Shown: one piece after another, positions 27,195 to 36,876 of the stretch
Layout of the letters: each line of letters begins with the position of its first letter
How positions within the stretch are numbered: the first letter of the stretch is position 1
Origin: Nodosilinea sp. LEGE 06152
Lineage (GTDB): Bacteria > Cyanobacteriota > Cyanobacteriia > Phormidesmidales > Phormidesmidaceae
Assembly: GCF_015207525.1 (NCBI RefSeq)
Contig: NZ_JADEWR010000004.1
Coordinates: forward strand, 143,236-207,235
DNA length: 64,000 nt
Reading direction: 5' to 3'
Translations under genes and position numbers: made by a program
The notes under the pieces: model-generated
Seen by the model: the letters and a program-made list of their open reading frames with translations, nothing else
Told to the model about the DNA's origin: nothing
The model's database searches: none

Positions 27195-28883
27195 ATGGCA
27201 CGGTCACCAAAGACGTCAACGTCTCCAGTTATCGGCACCGTTAAAGGACCGGGGGAAAACGGCAATCAGTACGTGTTTATTACCGCCAATAACAACCAGG
27301 TCAAAATCGGCGAATTTGTGTACTACACCGTTGATTTGACCGATATTCCCAACGCCCAAATTTTAGGCAAGATTTCTGACCGCCGCCTGATTGACCACCT
27401 GCCGGATCGCATTTTTGCCGACCCCGACATCGACCCGGAGGCGATCGCAGCCCTAGTCGGCTTCGCCCACCCCAACCCCGAAATTTATGAAGTCACCGTC
27501 GATGTGGTGGGCCACTTTCACCCCGCTTTGGGGTTTATGAACCCCCGCATTGCCCCCAACCCCGGCGCTAAGGTGACCCTGGCTGACGACGACAGCCTGC
27601 GCCAAATTATCAACAAAAAGCAGCAGGAAGAAGTTGGCTCGGCTCATATCGGTTCGCTGCTGCTGCGCCCCGGCAATCGAGTGCCCGTGACGCTGGATGT
27701 GAAAGAACTGGTCAGCACCCACATGGCAATTTTGGCGGGCACTGGCTCCGGTAAAAGCTACACGGCGGGGGTATTGATTGAGGAACTGCTTCGCCCTTAC
27801 AACCGGGCGGCGGTGCTGATCTTTGACCCTCACGGTGAGTACGGTACCCTCACGGACATGCTCGGACATCCCAGCTTTGCCGCTGATGATGGTTACAGTC
27901 CAGAAGTGAAAATCTTGACCCCGGATCAAATCCGCATTCGCATGTCGTCGCTGGACTACTACGACATACTGACGTTGCTGCCCGATATGAGCGATCGCCA
28001 GCAGGCCATTCTCAACAAGGCTTTTAGTCTTTTAGGAAAACATAAATTTAGTAATCAGCGTTGGGACGCACAGGATCTCATTGCGGCCTGTTATGAGTCA
28101 GACCGTACTACCGACGACGAAGGCAACGAAAAAACTGGATCCTCTGCTCCAGCTCTAGAGTGGAAACTGAGCAAGCTGGAGCGCTCAGAGTATTTCCATC
28201 GTATGGAACACCTGGCTCCTAAAGATCTTTTTGCGCCTGGTAGGGTGACAGTTCTCCAAATGAACGAAATTAGCCAGGAGGAGCAGCAGGTAATCTGTGC
28301 AGCCGTGCTGCGCCAGAGCTACCAGGCCCGCATGAACACCGCTAAAGACAAGATTACCGCCGAAGACGAAAACTACCTGCCCTACCCGGTGTTCATTGTA
28401 ATCGAGGAGGCTCACCGCTTTGCACCTGCCAACGACCCAGCTCGCTGCAAGCAAATTTTGCGCACGATTCTCAGCGAGGGCCGCAAGTTTGGCATGGGGG
28501 TCGGCCTAATTACTCAGCGCCCCGGCAAGCTCGACTCCGACGTGCTCAGCCAGTGTATGAGCCAGTTTCTCATGCGCATTGTCAACCCTGTTGACCAGGA
28601 CAGCCTCAAGTACGGCGTTGAAGCCGCCGGGCGTGACCTCCTCAAAGAGTTGCCCTCCCTAACCAAAGGCCAGGTGATTGTGTCGGGGGCCTGCGTCAAC
28701 ACTCCGGTGCTGTGCCAGGTGCGCAAGCGACTGACCAAGCACGGCGGCGAAACCATGAATGCCCCAGAAGCGTGGCTCAGCCATTTTCAGCAACACCGCC
28801 AGCAGGCCCGACAGCTCGAAAAAGCGGCTCCAGCCCGCATCGGGAAAAAAGCTGAAACCTTCGGTGGCGTGAGTATTGAATAA
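27195..28883 (+). CDS. HerA-like hexameric DNA-translocase ATPase
   Basis: The 562-residue protein has an N-terminal beta-barrel-like region (HAS-barrel type, about 10-130), Walker A GTGSGKS (182-188), AAVLIFDPHGEYG, the Walker B/catalytic glutamate segment VFIVIEEAHRFAP (about 398-410) and GRKFGMGVGLITQRP near the arginine-finger region. HerA proteins pump DNA, usually with the NurA nuclease in end resection, and relatives appear in anti-phage systems. No NurA or other nuclease lies beside it, so it may act alone or with a partner elsewhere. Confidence 0.88.
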   Translation: MARSPKTSTSPVIGTVKGPGENGNQYVFITANNNQVKIGEFVYYTVDLTDIPNAQILGKISDRRLIDHLPDRIFADPDIDPEAIAALVGFAHPNPEIYEVTVDVVGHFHPALGFMNPRIAPNPGAKVTLADDDSLRQIINKKQQEEVGSAHIGSLLLRPGNRVPVTLDVKELVSTHMAILAGTGSGKSYTAGVLIEELLRPYNRAAVLIFDPHGEYGTLTDMLGHPSFAADDGYSPEVKILTPDQIRIRMSSLDYYDILTLLPDMSDRQQAILNKAFSLLGKHKFSNQRWDAQDLIAACYESDRTTDDEGNEKTGSSAPALEWKLSKLERSEYFHRMEHLAPKDLFAPGRVTVLQMNEISQEEQQVICAAVLRQSYQARMNTAKDKITAEDENYLPYPVFIVIEEAHRFAPANDPARCKQILRTILSEGRKFGMGVGLITQRPGKLDSDVLSQCMSQFLMRIVNPVDQDSLKYGVEAAGRDLLKELPSLTKGQVIVSGACVNTPVLCQVRKRLTKHGGETMNAPEAWLSHFQQHRQQARQLEKAAPARIGKKAETFGGVSIE

Positions 28884-28942
28884 CACCCGCTGGCCCAGGT
28901 CATTCCTCGTCTTTTCCCAGATGGCAAGCCGTAAAAACCTGT

Positions 28943-29413
28943 TTAATCCCGTCCACTCAGAGCCCGTGCGGTTTCGCGACCTTCCTGCTTGCGCTTGAGG
29001 CTTTCGCGCTTATCGTGGAGTTTTTTGCCCTTGGCTAGAGCAATGGTGGCCTTGACCCAGCCCCGCTGTAGATAGAGTTTGAGCGGCACCAGGGTCAGTC
29101 CTTTTTGCTCAACTTTGCCGATCAGCTTGCGAATTTCATCGCGGTGCAGCAGGAGCTTGCGCGTGCGCTTAGCATCGTGGTTGTAGGCCTTGTTGGTCAT
29201 GGTGTAGGGAGAAATGTGCACGTTGTGCAGCCATAGCTCTCCATCTTTAATCGAGGCGTAGCCGTCGCGCAGGTTGACCTTGCCCTGGCGAATCGATTTG
29301 ACTTCCGACCCCATCAACTCTAGGCCAGCTTCGTAGGTTTCTAGAATTTCGTACTCGTGGCGAGCCTGGCGGTTGTCGCTAACTATCTTGTACCCGTCGC
29401 TAGAATCGGCCAC
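28943..29413 (-). CDS. smpB: SsrA (tmRNA)-binding protein
   Basis: The 156-residue OB-fold protein brings tmRNA to stalled ribosomes. [39 protein letters not shown] and the basic C-terminal tail ([20 protein letters not shown]) are typical. The GTG start is backed by AGGAGG eight bases upstream. The ssrA RNA itself was not found in the window. Confidence 0.96.
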   Translation of the reverse strand: MADSSDGYKIVSDNRQARHEYEILETYEAGLELMGSEVKSIRQGKVNLRDGYASIKDGELWLHNVHISPYTMTNKAYNHDAKRTRKLLLHRDEIRKLIGKVEQKGLTLVPLKLYLQRGWVKATIALAKGKKLHDKRESLKRKQEGRETARALSGRD

Positions 29414-29425
29414 AGCTTTATCCTC

Positions 29426-29692
29426 CTACTCCACCACCACCCGCCATTCATGCAGCTCATACTCGACGCAGTGGTTTTTAATCAGCGGGTCGGCGGCTAC
29501 GATGGCGCGGGCTTCGTCTAATGAACTGGCCCGAAACAACAGCATACCACCCCCAAATTCTGCCCAGTAGCCACTTTTAGCAGCGTGGCCCTGGGCAATC
29601 AGGTCTTTGACATAGGCCACGTGGGCGGGCACAAACTGGTCAAAGGTAGCTTTGTTAACAACGCCTTTCTCAATTTTAACGAACCAGGGCAT
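29426..29692 (-). CDS. YciI family protein
   Basis: The 88-residue dimeric alpha-beta barrel protein has the YciI pattern MPWFVKIEKGV, HVAYVKDLIAQGHAAKSGYW and RASSLDEARAIVAADPLIK. Family members resemble muconolactone isomerases and EthD-like enzymes; the function here is unknown. It lies 12 bp upstream of smpB on the same strand. Confidence 0.85.
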   Translation of the reverse strand: MPWFVKIEKGVVNKATFDQFVPAHVAYVKDLIAQGHAAKSGYWAEFGGGMLLFRASSLDEARAIVAADPLIKNHCVEYELHEWRVVVE

Positions 29693-29728
29693 AGCGTGCG
29701 ATCGCAGAATACTCCTGAAAAAACTAGC

Positions 29729-31138
29729 TTAGGACAGATCAGCTTGAATATCGTCTTCACTGCCCAAGTGAGTGGTTTTGACCCAGCGCAGCCGCTTGGG
29801 CCGCACCGATAACCGCATCGTCATCGTAGCAATCACCAGCAGCCAGTGCAGCATGTAAAGATTGCCCCATAGGGTTTGCAGGCCGCTCACCCATACCGAC
29901 TGCTGCCGAGTGCGCCGCAGCCCGCAAAACATCCCTACCATCGACAGCGTCAGCGCCAGGCTGGAGACCGGCAAAAACAGCGGCAGCCGGTGCCGCAGTA
30001 GCGCCATCACAAAGTCAGGCAAAGCCACCGTAGGCAACCCGTACTGAATCATCCAGAAGGCGGCCATATCGAAGGTTTTGGCCGGAGCCAGTCGGTGCTG
30101 AGCAATCAGCCGCCAGTAGTCGAGGTAGCGCTGGTAGCCCCCCTCGGCCCAGCGGTTGCGCTGGTGCCACAGACCTAAGGGCTGCTCGACCCCTTCTTCG
30201 CCCACCGCAGGGTGCAGCAAAAACTGAATCTCCCAGCCGCCAAAGTGTAAGCGCAGAGTTAAGTCGAGGTCGTCGGTAATGGTTTCTTCGTTCCAGCCAC
30301 CGCACTGGGCCAGGGCGGCTCGCCGCACAAACTGGCCGTTGCCCCGCAGTTCACCAATGCCGCCCAGGCTAATCCGCTGCTGCTGAAAGTAGCTGTCGAG
30401 CGCCATCTCGGCCTGCTGCCCCCGCGTCCAGAGGTTTTTGGCTCGGTTGACGACGGCCTTTTGCATCTGCACCGCCCCTACAGCAGGCTGATCAAACATC
30501 GGCACAATGTGGCGCAGCAGATCTCTAGGGACTCGGGCATCGGCGTCAAAAACACCAATGATGTCACCTTTGGTGTCGGGCCACACCTGATTGAGCGCCC
30601 CTGACTTGCCGCCGCTAGCCCCGGCACTGCGGCGCAGCACCCGCAGTTGGGGATAGCGATCGCGGAGGGTCTGCAGGCGGCGGGCCGTGCCATCGGTACT
30701 GTTGTCGTCAATAATCCACACCTCATAGCGGCAGGCGGGATAGTCAAGCTGGCACAGGGCAGCGACCAGCGGTTCAATGACGGCTTCCTCGTTTTTGGCG
30801 GCCACCAGCAACGATACGTAGGGCCAAGCCTGCCAGGCATCGATCTCAGCGGTGGGGTGAGCGCTGGAGTAATCGACTGGGGGCAGTGGGGCTGGCGACA
30901 GCACGGGCCGAGTGAGCAAAATGCGTAGGGCATGGGTGCTCAAAATCGCCGTCAACCCTAGCACCAGCCAGGTGCCCCAGGACACCAGGTGCAGCACAAT
31001 GGTGGCCCCCCACAACAGACTTAGAGTTAGGGCAGCCTTCGATCGACGACCAGAAAAGCCTGGAAAATCTTCGATCTCTAACTCGTCAAGGGGCGTAAAA
31101 AAGCGTCCGGCGGCAAAGCGTTCAGGAATATCAGCCAT
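29729..31138 (-). CDS. Membrane glycosyltransferase family 2, processive type
   Basis: Starting at the ATG at 31138 (MADIPERFAAG) gives 469 residues; an upstream TTG is less likely. There are two hydrophobic segments near the N-terminus and more near the C-terminus, around a GT-A domain with DDNSTDGT, the DAD metal-binding motif, TDDLDL and the QxxRW-type motif QRNRW. These are shared with cellulose and hyaluronan synthase-like enzymes, so a secreted or lipid-linked polysaccharide is the probable product. Confidence 0.9.
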   Translation of the reverse strand: MADIPERFAAGRFFTPLDELEIEDFPGFSGRRSKAALTLSLLWGATIVLHLVSWGTWLVLGLTAILSTHALRILLTRPVLSPAPLPPVDYSSAHPTAEIDAWQAWPYVSLLVAAKNEEAVIEPLVAALCQLDYPACRYEVWIIDDNSTDGTARRLQTLRDRYPQLRVLRRSAGASGGKSGALNQVWPDTKGDIIGVFDADARVPRDLLRHIVPMFDQPAVGAVQMQKAVVNRAKNLWTRGQQAEMALDSYFQQQRISLGGIGELRGNGQFVRRAALAQCGGWNEETITDDLDLTLRLHFGGWEIQFLLHPAVGEEGVEQPLGLWHQRNRWAEGGYQRYLDYWRLIAQHRLAPAKTFDMAAFWMIQYGLPTVALPDFVMALLRHRLPLFLPVSSLALTLSMVGMFCGLRRTRQQSVWVSGLQTLWGNLYMLHWLLVIATMTMRLSVRPKRLRWVKTTHLGSEDDIQADLS

Positions 31139-31411
31139 GAACTCAGGTAGTGAAGCACAACAAAACGGCAACGGCCAGGTTGCCGTGCCCGGAGAGAATA
31201 CCCTACTCTAAGCGTGCCCCTGGCCCAGGTCTATCATCCCCGATTTTGCAGGAAAATATTGGTGATACACCCAGCACCATCCTAGGGAATGCTAGCTGTG
31301 TGTAAAGAATCATCGGTTAACCAGGCAGAGTGGGTATCTAGTATCCTAAGCAGCTAAACCCGATGAACGCCGGCATGATCGTTGGTTAGAACTCGACCTA
31401 AGGCCAGACCC

Positions 31412-31792
31412 ATGAGTATGACGTTTGAGGCAATTCAGCCCGCAGGTAAACAAGATATCAGCGTTTACATGCCCTACTACCAGGGCAGCAAACGCAATGC
31501 GCTGCCCTACGCCATTTCTCTCTATAAGCAGGGCAACCTGGAGGGGGAGCGCCAGATTGAGGGGGGCAACAGCATCGCCTTTGTCGCCACCTGGAATGTC
31601 TCGGTGCTGCCCGCCGATTTGACCCGCTGTCGTATGCAGTTTGATGGTGATAGCGATCTGAGCTACGAAATCACCATGGCAACCTTTGAATTTGTTGACT
31701 TTCTGTTTGACGTTATTGTGGCTCTGCGGCAAAAGCGCTCAGCCGATTTTTCCCAGGGATTTTACCGAAAACTGCTTCGGCTCGACGATTAG
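31412..31792 (+). CDS. ebsA: EbsA-like type IV pilus biogenesis protein
   Basis: The ATG at 31412 gives 126 residues. The segment ISVYMPYYQGSKRNALPYAISLYKQGNLEGER and the C-terminal FSQGFYRKLLRLDD look like the cyanobacterial EbsA family, a soluble partner of Hfq and PilB in type IV pilus assembly. Recognition is from memory of the family, hence moderate confidence. No pilus genes are adjacent. Confidence 0.6.
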   Translation: MSMTFEAIQPAGKQDISVYMPYYQGSKRNALPYAISLYKQGNLEGERQIEGGNSIAFVATWNVSVLPADLTRCRMQFDGDSDLSYEITMATFEFVDFLFDVIVALRQKRSADFSQGFYRKLLRLDD

Positions 31793-31983
31793 GCTGCCCA
31801 TTTCTATCTGGGCTAAAGGGTTTTGCCGAGGCCTAACGCTGACATCCGCTAAAGTGGCAGAATGAGTGTGGTACTGTGCCTACTGGCGTCACATCGTTGG
31901 ATTAATGTGGCGCTGGGCTGCTGTACGGCAACAACGCCCGGCAGTCAGAGAGCAGTGCATTGCCCCCACGGAGGAGTTGCAGC

Positions 31984-33081
31984 GTGCCCAGTTTAGCAAA
32001 GCCCAGTTCAGCAAAACGTTTAGTGATTGGTTCAACCGAGGCCTACAGCGGCAAGTCGGCGGTGTTACTGGGCGTTGGGCTTCAACTTCAGGCTGCGGGC
32101 CTCGATATTGGCTTTGGCAAACCCATGGGCAGCTCTATCGGCGGCAATGAAGCCGACCCCGATCTGGACTTTATTGTTGAAACCCTGCAGCTGTCAGCAG
32201 CGCGGTTTTATCCACCCTCCATTTCGCTGACCGAGGCGGCGGTCGCCGATCGCCTAGCGCTCGATCGCCAAGCCCCAACCCACTACAGCCTGCAGGGCTA
32301 CACCGAACATCGAGGCGAAGACCTGCTGCTGCTAGAAGGGCCTGGCAACCTGACCGAAGGCACACTGCTAAGCCTGTCTGTGGCCCACATTGCAGCGGAT
32401 ATTGATGCGGCGGTGCTGCTGATTACCCGCTACGACTCGCTGCTGCTGGTCGATCGCCTGCTGGCGGCCAAAGCCCAACTGGGGGCACGCCTGATTGGGG
32501 TAATTGTCAATGACATTCCTACCGATGCCGCCGAGGCCTGTGCCGAGTTGGCCCGTCCCTTTTTAGAAAGCCAGGGCATTCCGGTGCTGGCGCTGCTGCC
32601 GCGATCGCCGATTATGCGCAGCGTTACGGTGCGCGAGATTGTGGCTCGCCTCAATGCTGAGGTGCTCTGCTGCCCTAACCGCCTCGACTTGATGGTCGAA
32701 ACCCTGACCATTGGGGCGATGAACGTCAATTCGGCGCTGCGGTATTTCCGCAAAGCGACCAATATGGCGGTGGTAACCGGGGGCGATCGCACCGACATTC
32801 AGTTTGCCGCCCTAGAAACCTCTACCCAGTGCCTGGTGCTAACGGGTCAAATTCCCCCGACCCCAGAGATTTTGGAGCGCGCCTCCGACCTGGAGGTGCC
32901 CATCGTCTCAGTCGACTCTGACACCCTCTCTACGGTAGAGCGCATTGATGAACTGTTTGGCCAGGTGCGGCTGCACGAGCCCGTTAAGGTGCGGTGCATT
33001 CAAGACCTGATCGCCACTCACTTCGATATGGAACGGCTGCTGCAGCTGCTCGATCTGAAGCTGCCCGTGTCCGCTAGCTAA
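31984..33081 (+). CDS. Phosphotransacetylase-like protein with BioD-like and DRTGG domains
   Basis: The GTG at 31984 follows a GGAGG nine bases upstream and is preferred over a TTG eight codons earlier, giving 365 residues. The N-terminal domain has the P-loop GSTEAYSGKSA and is related to dethiobiotin synthetase. The C-terminal DRTGG domain contains VTGGDRTDIQFAALETS. This pair of domains forms the N-terminal half of long Pta enzymes, but the acetyltransferase domain is absent, so it is probably regulatory rather than a phosphotransacetylase. Confidence 0.82.
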   Translation: MPSLAKPSSAKRLVIGSTEAYSGKSAVLLGVGLQLQAAGLDIGFGKPMGSSIGGNEADPDLDFIVETLQLSAARFYPPSISLTEAAVADRLALDRQAPTHYSLQGYTEHRGEDLLLLEGPGNLTEGTLLSLSVAHIAADIDAAVLLITRYDSLLLVDRLLAAKAQLGARLIGVIVNDIPTDAAEACAELARPFLESQGIPVLALLPRSPIMRSVTVREIVARLNAEVLCCPNRLDLMVETLTIGAMNVNSALRYFRKATNMAVVTGGDRTDIQFAALETSTQCLVLTGQIPPTPEILERASDLEVPIVSVDSDTLSTVERIDELFGQVRLHEPVKVRCIQDLIATHFDMERLLQLLDLKLPVSAS

Positions 33082-33150
33082 GCCAGACTGGCTGCCTCTG
33101 TAGCCTTACCCTCGCCTTCTGATACAATTAGCGCGTTATTCTCGCATTCG

Positions 33151-33678
33151 GTGCAGCCTTTGAGTCAGTCCATTGAAGCGTCGTCGGTCGATTCCGCTAA
33201 AGTCGACACGTTTTTGCAGGAACTCGCGGCTATTCAACAGTCGGGGTCTAAGCGGGTGGCCATTTTGGGGTCGCGCCATGTGCCTATCACTCACCAGCAG
33301 CTGATTGAGCTGATGACCTACGCCCTGGCCCTAGGGGGCAACCGCATCATTACCTCCGGGGCCACCGGCACCAACGCCGCCGCCATTAAAGGGGCGATGC
33401 AGGCAGACCCCAATCTGCTCACGGTAATTTTGCCCCAGAGCCTGGCCCGCCAGCCCCGCGAGTCGCGCGACCAGCTAGAGCAGGTCATGCACCTGGTTGA
33501 GAACCCGGCCAACGACGCTATGTCTCTCGCCGATGCTAGCTCCCTGTGTAACCAGGAAATTATTTCTCGCTGCCAGCAGCTGGTCTGCTTTGCCTTTCAC
33601 GACAGCCACACGCTGCTCAAAACCTGTCAGGATGCTGAAGATCAGCGCAAGATTGTAACGCTGTTCTACTTCGACTAG
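33151..33678 (+). CDS. DprA-like Rossmann-fold DNA recombination-mediator-type protein
   Basis: The 175-residue protein contains VAILGSRHVPITHQQLIELMTYALALGGNRIITSGATGTNAAAIKGAM (about 35-82), the nucleotide-binding half of a DprA/LOG-like Rossmann fold. It is shorter than DprA and lacks the winged helix. Cyanobacterial proteins of this type are often named recombination-mediator protein A, but a function in DNA uptake is not shown by the sequence. The GTG at 33151 is the longest start; a TTG at 33160 is possible. Confidence 0.72.
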   Translation: MQPLSQSIEASSVDSAKVDTFLQELAAIQQSGSKRVAILGSRHVPITHQQLIELMTYALALGGNRIITSGATGTNAAAIKGAMQADPNLLTVILPQSLARQPRESRDQLEQVMHLVENPANDAMSLADASSLCNQEIISRCQQLVCFAFHDSHTLLKTCQDAEDQRKIVTLFYFD

Positions 33679-33820
33679 ACGTAGTCCGTTTAGAAAAACG
33701 TCCTGACCATGGACGCGAATCCAGCCTTTTGGGTCGATCGCAGCGAACCCTCAGACAGGTTTAGCTGGAATACCTTAAAGCGCATCTCGCACCATAACGT
33801 GTTGTTAGAATAGGGTTCTC

Positions 33821-34237
33821 ATGGCATTTCTTTTTACTATGCCGGGCTTTTTGCTGGTCAGCATTGGGCTAGCGGCGCTGCTGGTGTATCTACCTTTTTT
33901 GGTGGTGGGCTACGGTCGCTTTCAGGTGGGCTATGACCAGGCGGCACCGCGGGCCATGTTGCCCAAGCTGCCCCCCTACGCCCAGCGCGCTACCTGGGCC
34001 CATGAGAATGCCTTCGAGTCGATCATTCTGTATGCTCCGGCGGCGCTGATGGCCTACGTTACCCAGCAGCAGTCGGACTTGGCCTTAGGGGCCGCGATCG
34101 CCTACCTGATCGCCCGTACCCTGTACCCAGCGGCCTACATTTTCAACCTGCCGATCGGGCGATCGCTGATGTTTGCCGTCGCCAATCTGAGCACCTTTAC
34201 CCTCTACTTCTTGAGCTGTCGGTCGGCCTTGATGTAG
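33821..34237 (+). CDS. MAPEG family membrane protein
   Basis: The 138-residue protein has four hydrophobic segments. [25 protein letters not shown] matches the MAPEG core (ANxFE type), and [21 protein letters not shown] is the typical fourth-helix region. MAPEG proteins include glutathione transferases and related membrane enzymes; the activity here is unknown. It precedes the yajQ-like gene by 32 bp. Confidence 0.85.
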   Translation: MAFLFTMPGFLLVSIGLAALLVYLPFLVVGYGRFQVGYDQAAPRAMLPKLPPYAQRATWAHENAFESIILYAPAALMAYVTQQQSDLALGAAIAYLIARTLYPAAYIFNLPIGRSLMFAVANLSTFTLYFLSCRSALM

Positions 34238-34269
34238 TCTGTTGGTGCGCAGGTATCCAACATTGTCCT

Positions 34270-34761
34270 ATGGCTTCTAGCTATTCCTTTGATATCGTCA
34301 GCGATTTCGATCGCCAGGAGTTGGTTAACGCCCTCGACCAAACCCGACGAGACGTGACCGGCCGCTACGACCTCAAGGACACCAAGACCACCCTTGAGCT
34401 GAGCGACAGCACCATCACCATTGAGACCGCCAGCGACATGACCCTGGACGCGGTGAAAGATTTACTGCACCAAAAGGCAGCTAAGCGCAATCTCTCTCTG
34501 AAAATTTTTGAGTACGGCGAGGTGGAAGCCGCCAGCGGCACTCGCGTTCGCCAGGTCGTGACCCTCAAGAAGGGCATTGAGCAGGAGATGGCTAAGCAGG
34601 TTACCAAGCTGATTCGCGACAACCTCAAGAAGGTGACCGCCGCCATCCAGGGCGATGCGGTGCGGGTGACGGGTAAGTCTAAGGACGATCTTCAGCAGGC
34701 GATGCAGTTGGTTAAGCAGGAAGACTGGCCGGTGGCGGTGCAGTTTACCAACTACCGTTAA
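34270..34761 (+). CDS. YajQ family nucleotide-binding protein
   Basis: The 163-residue protein follows the YajQ pattern throughout: [36 protein letters not shown], and the C-terminal [25 protein letters not shown]. The family folds as two ferredoxin-like domains and some members bind cyclic di-GMP. Cytosolic. Confidence 0.93.
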   Translation: MASSYSFDIVSDFDRQELVNALDQTRRDVTGRYDLKDTKTTLELSDSTITIETASDMTLDAVKDLLHQKAAKRNLSLKIFEYGEVEAASGTRVRQVVTLKKGIEQEMAKQVTKLIRDNLKKVTAAIQGDAVRVTGKSKDDLQQAMQLVKQEDWPVAVQFTNYR

Positions 34762-34849
34762 CTTTGATTTGAGCGTTTCATAGCTCGAGGGTCATAGGCG
34801 ATCGCCCCCGTTTGGGCAGGCTAAGGGTAGCCACCTGCCGGAGCTATCC

Positions 34850-35314
34850 ATGACCGCCGAACTGAGCAAAACCGAACTGGGCACCCTGGGTGAAACTTTG
34901 GTGGCTAACTGGCTGCAAACCCAAGGCTGGCGACAGTGCGATCGCCAATGGCACTGCCGCTGGGGCGAACTCGATTTGATTGTGGCCAAAGGTCCTGCCA
35001 GTCGCGACGGCCAGCTGGCCTTTGTGGAAGTCAAAACTCGCAGCCAGGGCAACTGGGACGCCTACGGCCTGATGGCGATTACCCGCAGCAAGCAGGCCAA
35101 GTTGTGGAAGGCCGCCCAGCTTTACCTGCTCCAGCATCCCCAGTGGGCCGAGGCTGCCTGCCGCTTTGACGTGGCCCTGGTAGCCTGTCGGCATCAGGCA
35201 GGCGGGACACCGTTAACCTCAGCCAATTCGGCTCGCCAGATGAGGTTAGACGATCGCCGCTACCTGGTGCTGCAAGACTACATTGACAACGCTTTCGACG
35301 GGCACAGCCGGTAG
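34850..35314 (+). CDS. YraN/UPF0102 family nuclease-like protein
   Basis: The 154-residue protein has the restriction-endonuclease-like core LGETLVANWLQTQGW, WGELDLIVAKG and FVEVKTRS, that is, the E-D-ExK arrangement. The function of the family is unsettled; a role in DNA processing is inferred. A HIP1-type site and a short gap separate it from yajQ. Confidence 0.9.
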   Translation: MTAELSKTELGTLGETLVANWLQTQGWRQCDRQWHCRWGELDLIVAKGPASRDGQLAFVEVKTRSQGNWDAYGLMAITRSKQAKLWKAAQLYLLQHPQWAEAACRFDVALVACRHQAGGTPLTSANSARQMRLDDRRYLVLQDYIDNAFDGHSR

Positions 35315-35507
35315 AGTGGAGCCCTCTACGGCCAACTTTTAAGTAAACAATAACGCTCTATTAACAGCATCTAGCCAGTTATAGCCTAAGCTGCTATGTA
35401 GAGGTACAGTCGTTGGCCTGCCTCTATCCCTAGCGTCTGCACATACCCAGTGGGCTAGAGCAGGCTCAATACCATACTTCCTAGCCCGTTGTTTCTCTGG
35501 GAATGCC

Positions 35508-36098
35508 ATGACCAAGTTTGCTATTTACGTCTGCCCGACCGGGACCCTGGCCGAGCAGATCAAGCGGTTTCTGGACCAGAGTGGTGATGCCTCCGGAGGC
35601 AAGGGCGCTAGCGGCTCTGAGCCTGGCTTTACGCTAATTGAAGGATTTGAAGAGCAGGGCAGCGCAGCCCCCGTCTACACCCAAAGTCTCGATCGCGCCT
35701 TTAACCGGGGGCTAAAATCGCGCCCTTCCCCGGTGGTAACGATGGACGGAGTCGTGACCAAGCCCGACGGCTGCGGTATGGCGATTACGGCTCCCTGGCT
35801 GAAGCAGGTGATGGTTAACTTTGCCTGCACGGTTAAGTCGCCCACCCGCAAAATGCCCCTCCGCATTCAACATGAGTTGGGTATGGCGCTGGCCAGCGGC
35901 GTTGACCAAAAGCAAATTGATGCCATTGTGGCCCAGGCCGAAGCCGCCATCGACTGCCAGACGCCCACCCAGTGGGAAATGCGGTTTTACCAGCGATCGC
36001 CTAATCAAGACTGGGTTTGCCACCGCAGCTGGGATCTCGGCGACAGCCAGCCCCTAGTAGACCATCAGCAAACTAGAGAAATTCTCCCCGACCTGTAG
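35508..36098 (+). CDS. Conserved cyanobacterial protein, possible degenerate 2H-phosphoesterase
   Basis: The 196-residue protein has no certain family. The opening FAIYVCPTGTLAEQIKRFLDQSG, the middle MAITAPWLKQVMVNFAC and the end WEMRFYQRSPNQDWVCHRSWDLG resemble cyanobacterial 2H (LigT-like) phosphoesterases. Where those carry two HxT/S catalytic motifs, this protein shows GFTL (about 45-48) and HELGMAL (about 122-128), so both motifs look altered. If the resemblance is right it is a pseudoenzyme. It stands alone with a 193-bp upstream gap. Confidence 0.45.
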   Translation: MTKFAIYVCPTGTLAEQIKRFLDQSGDASGGKGASGSEPGFTLIEGFEEQGSAAPVYTQSLDRAFNRGLKSRPSPVVTMDGVVTKPDGCGMAITAPWLKQVMVNFACTVKSPTRKMPLRIQHELGMALASGVDQKQIDAIVAQAEAAIDCQTPTQWEMRFYQRSPNQDWVCHRSWDLGDSQPLVDHQQTREILPDL

Positions 36099-36111
36099 CG
36101 TACCTGTAGCC

Positions 36112-36870
36112 TTGGCGATCGCCCCCGAGTCTAACCCCGCCATCCCCCACACGACCCTGGTGCTGGCCATGAGCTTGGACGGCAAAATTGCCGATGTTCA
36201 GCGGGGGGCGGCAAGGTTTTCATCCGCCGCCGATTTGACCCACCTAGAAGCACAGGTGGCGGCGGCGGATGGTGTGCTGTTTGGCGGCGGCACCCTGCGG
36301 GCCTACGGCACCACCCTCAGCGTGCGCAACGCCGAGCTTTTGGCCCAGCGACGGCAGCGAGGACAGCCCGAGCAGCCGGTTCAGATTGTCTGGTCGCCCT
36401 CGGGAAACCTCAACCCTGAGATGCGTTTCTTTCGACAGGCGGTGCCCAGGGGCTTAGTCACGACAGCGGCGGGAGCCCAAGGCTGGGAGGTAAATCAGTT
36501 TCAGCACATTTGGACAATCCCCGCAGACAAGACTCATCCCTGGGACTGGAAATGGGTCTTAGCCCAGTTCAAGCAGGCTGGAATCAGCTCCCTGGCGCTA
36601 CTGGGGGGCGGGGGGCTGGCTGCAGACCTGCTGCGCTGCCATTGCATACACGATATTTGGATCACCGTTTGTCCCCTGATTTTGGGCGGCACAACGGCTC
36701 CGACGCCGGTGGAGGGGGCCGGTTTTTTGGCGGATCTCGCCCCCCGACTCAGGCTGGTTTCGCACCGTACCGTGGGCGATGAGGTGTTTTTGCACTACCG
36801 GGTGCTGCCCCTGCATAGAACCGCAAATTCCTTTACCCTGGAGAATAACCAACCGTCTCCTACCGGCTAA
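36112..36870 (+). CDS. RibD C-terminal domain (dihydrofolate reductase-like) protein
   Basis: The 252-residue protein has TTLVLAMSLDGKIADVQRGAARFSSAADL and GVLFGGGTLRAYGTTL, the NADPH-dependent pyrimidine reductase fold of riboflavin biosynthesis, then LLGGGGLAADLLRCHCIHDIWITVCPLILGG. The zinc deaminase domain of full RibD is missing, so it is a stand-alone reductase. The start is TTG with no obvious ribosome binding site, and no better in-frame codon lies before the domain. It ends six bases before the next gene. Confidence 0.84.
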   Translation: MAIAPESNPAIPHTTLVLAMSLDGKIADVQRGAARFSSAADLTHLEAQVAAADGVLFGGGTLRAYGTTLSVRNAELLAQRRQRGQPEQPVQIVWSPSGNLNPEMRFFRQAVPRGLVTTAAGAQGWEVNQFQHIWTIPADKTHPWDWKWVLAQFKQAGISSLALLGGGGLAADLLRCHCIHDIWITVCPLILGGTTAPTPVEGAGFLADLAPRLRLVSHRTVGDEVFLHYRVLPLHRTANSFTLENNQPSPTG

Positions 36871-36876
36871 CCACCC

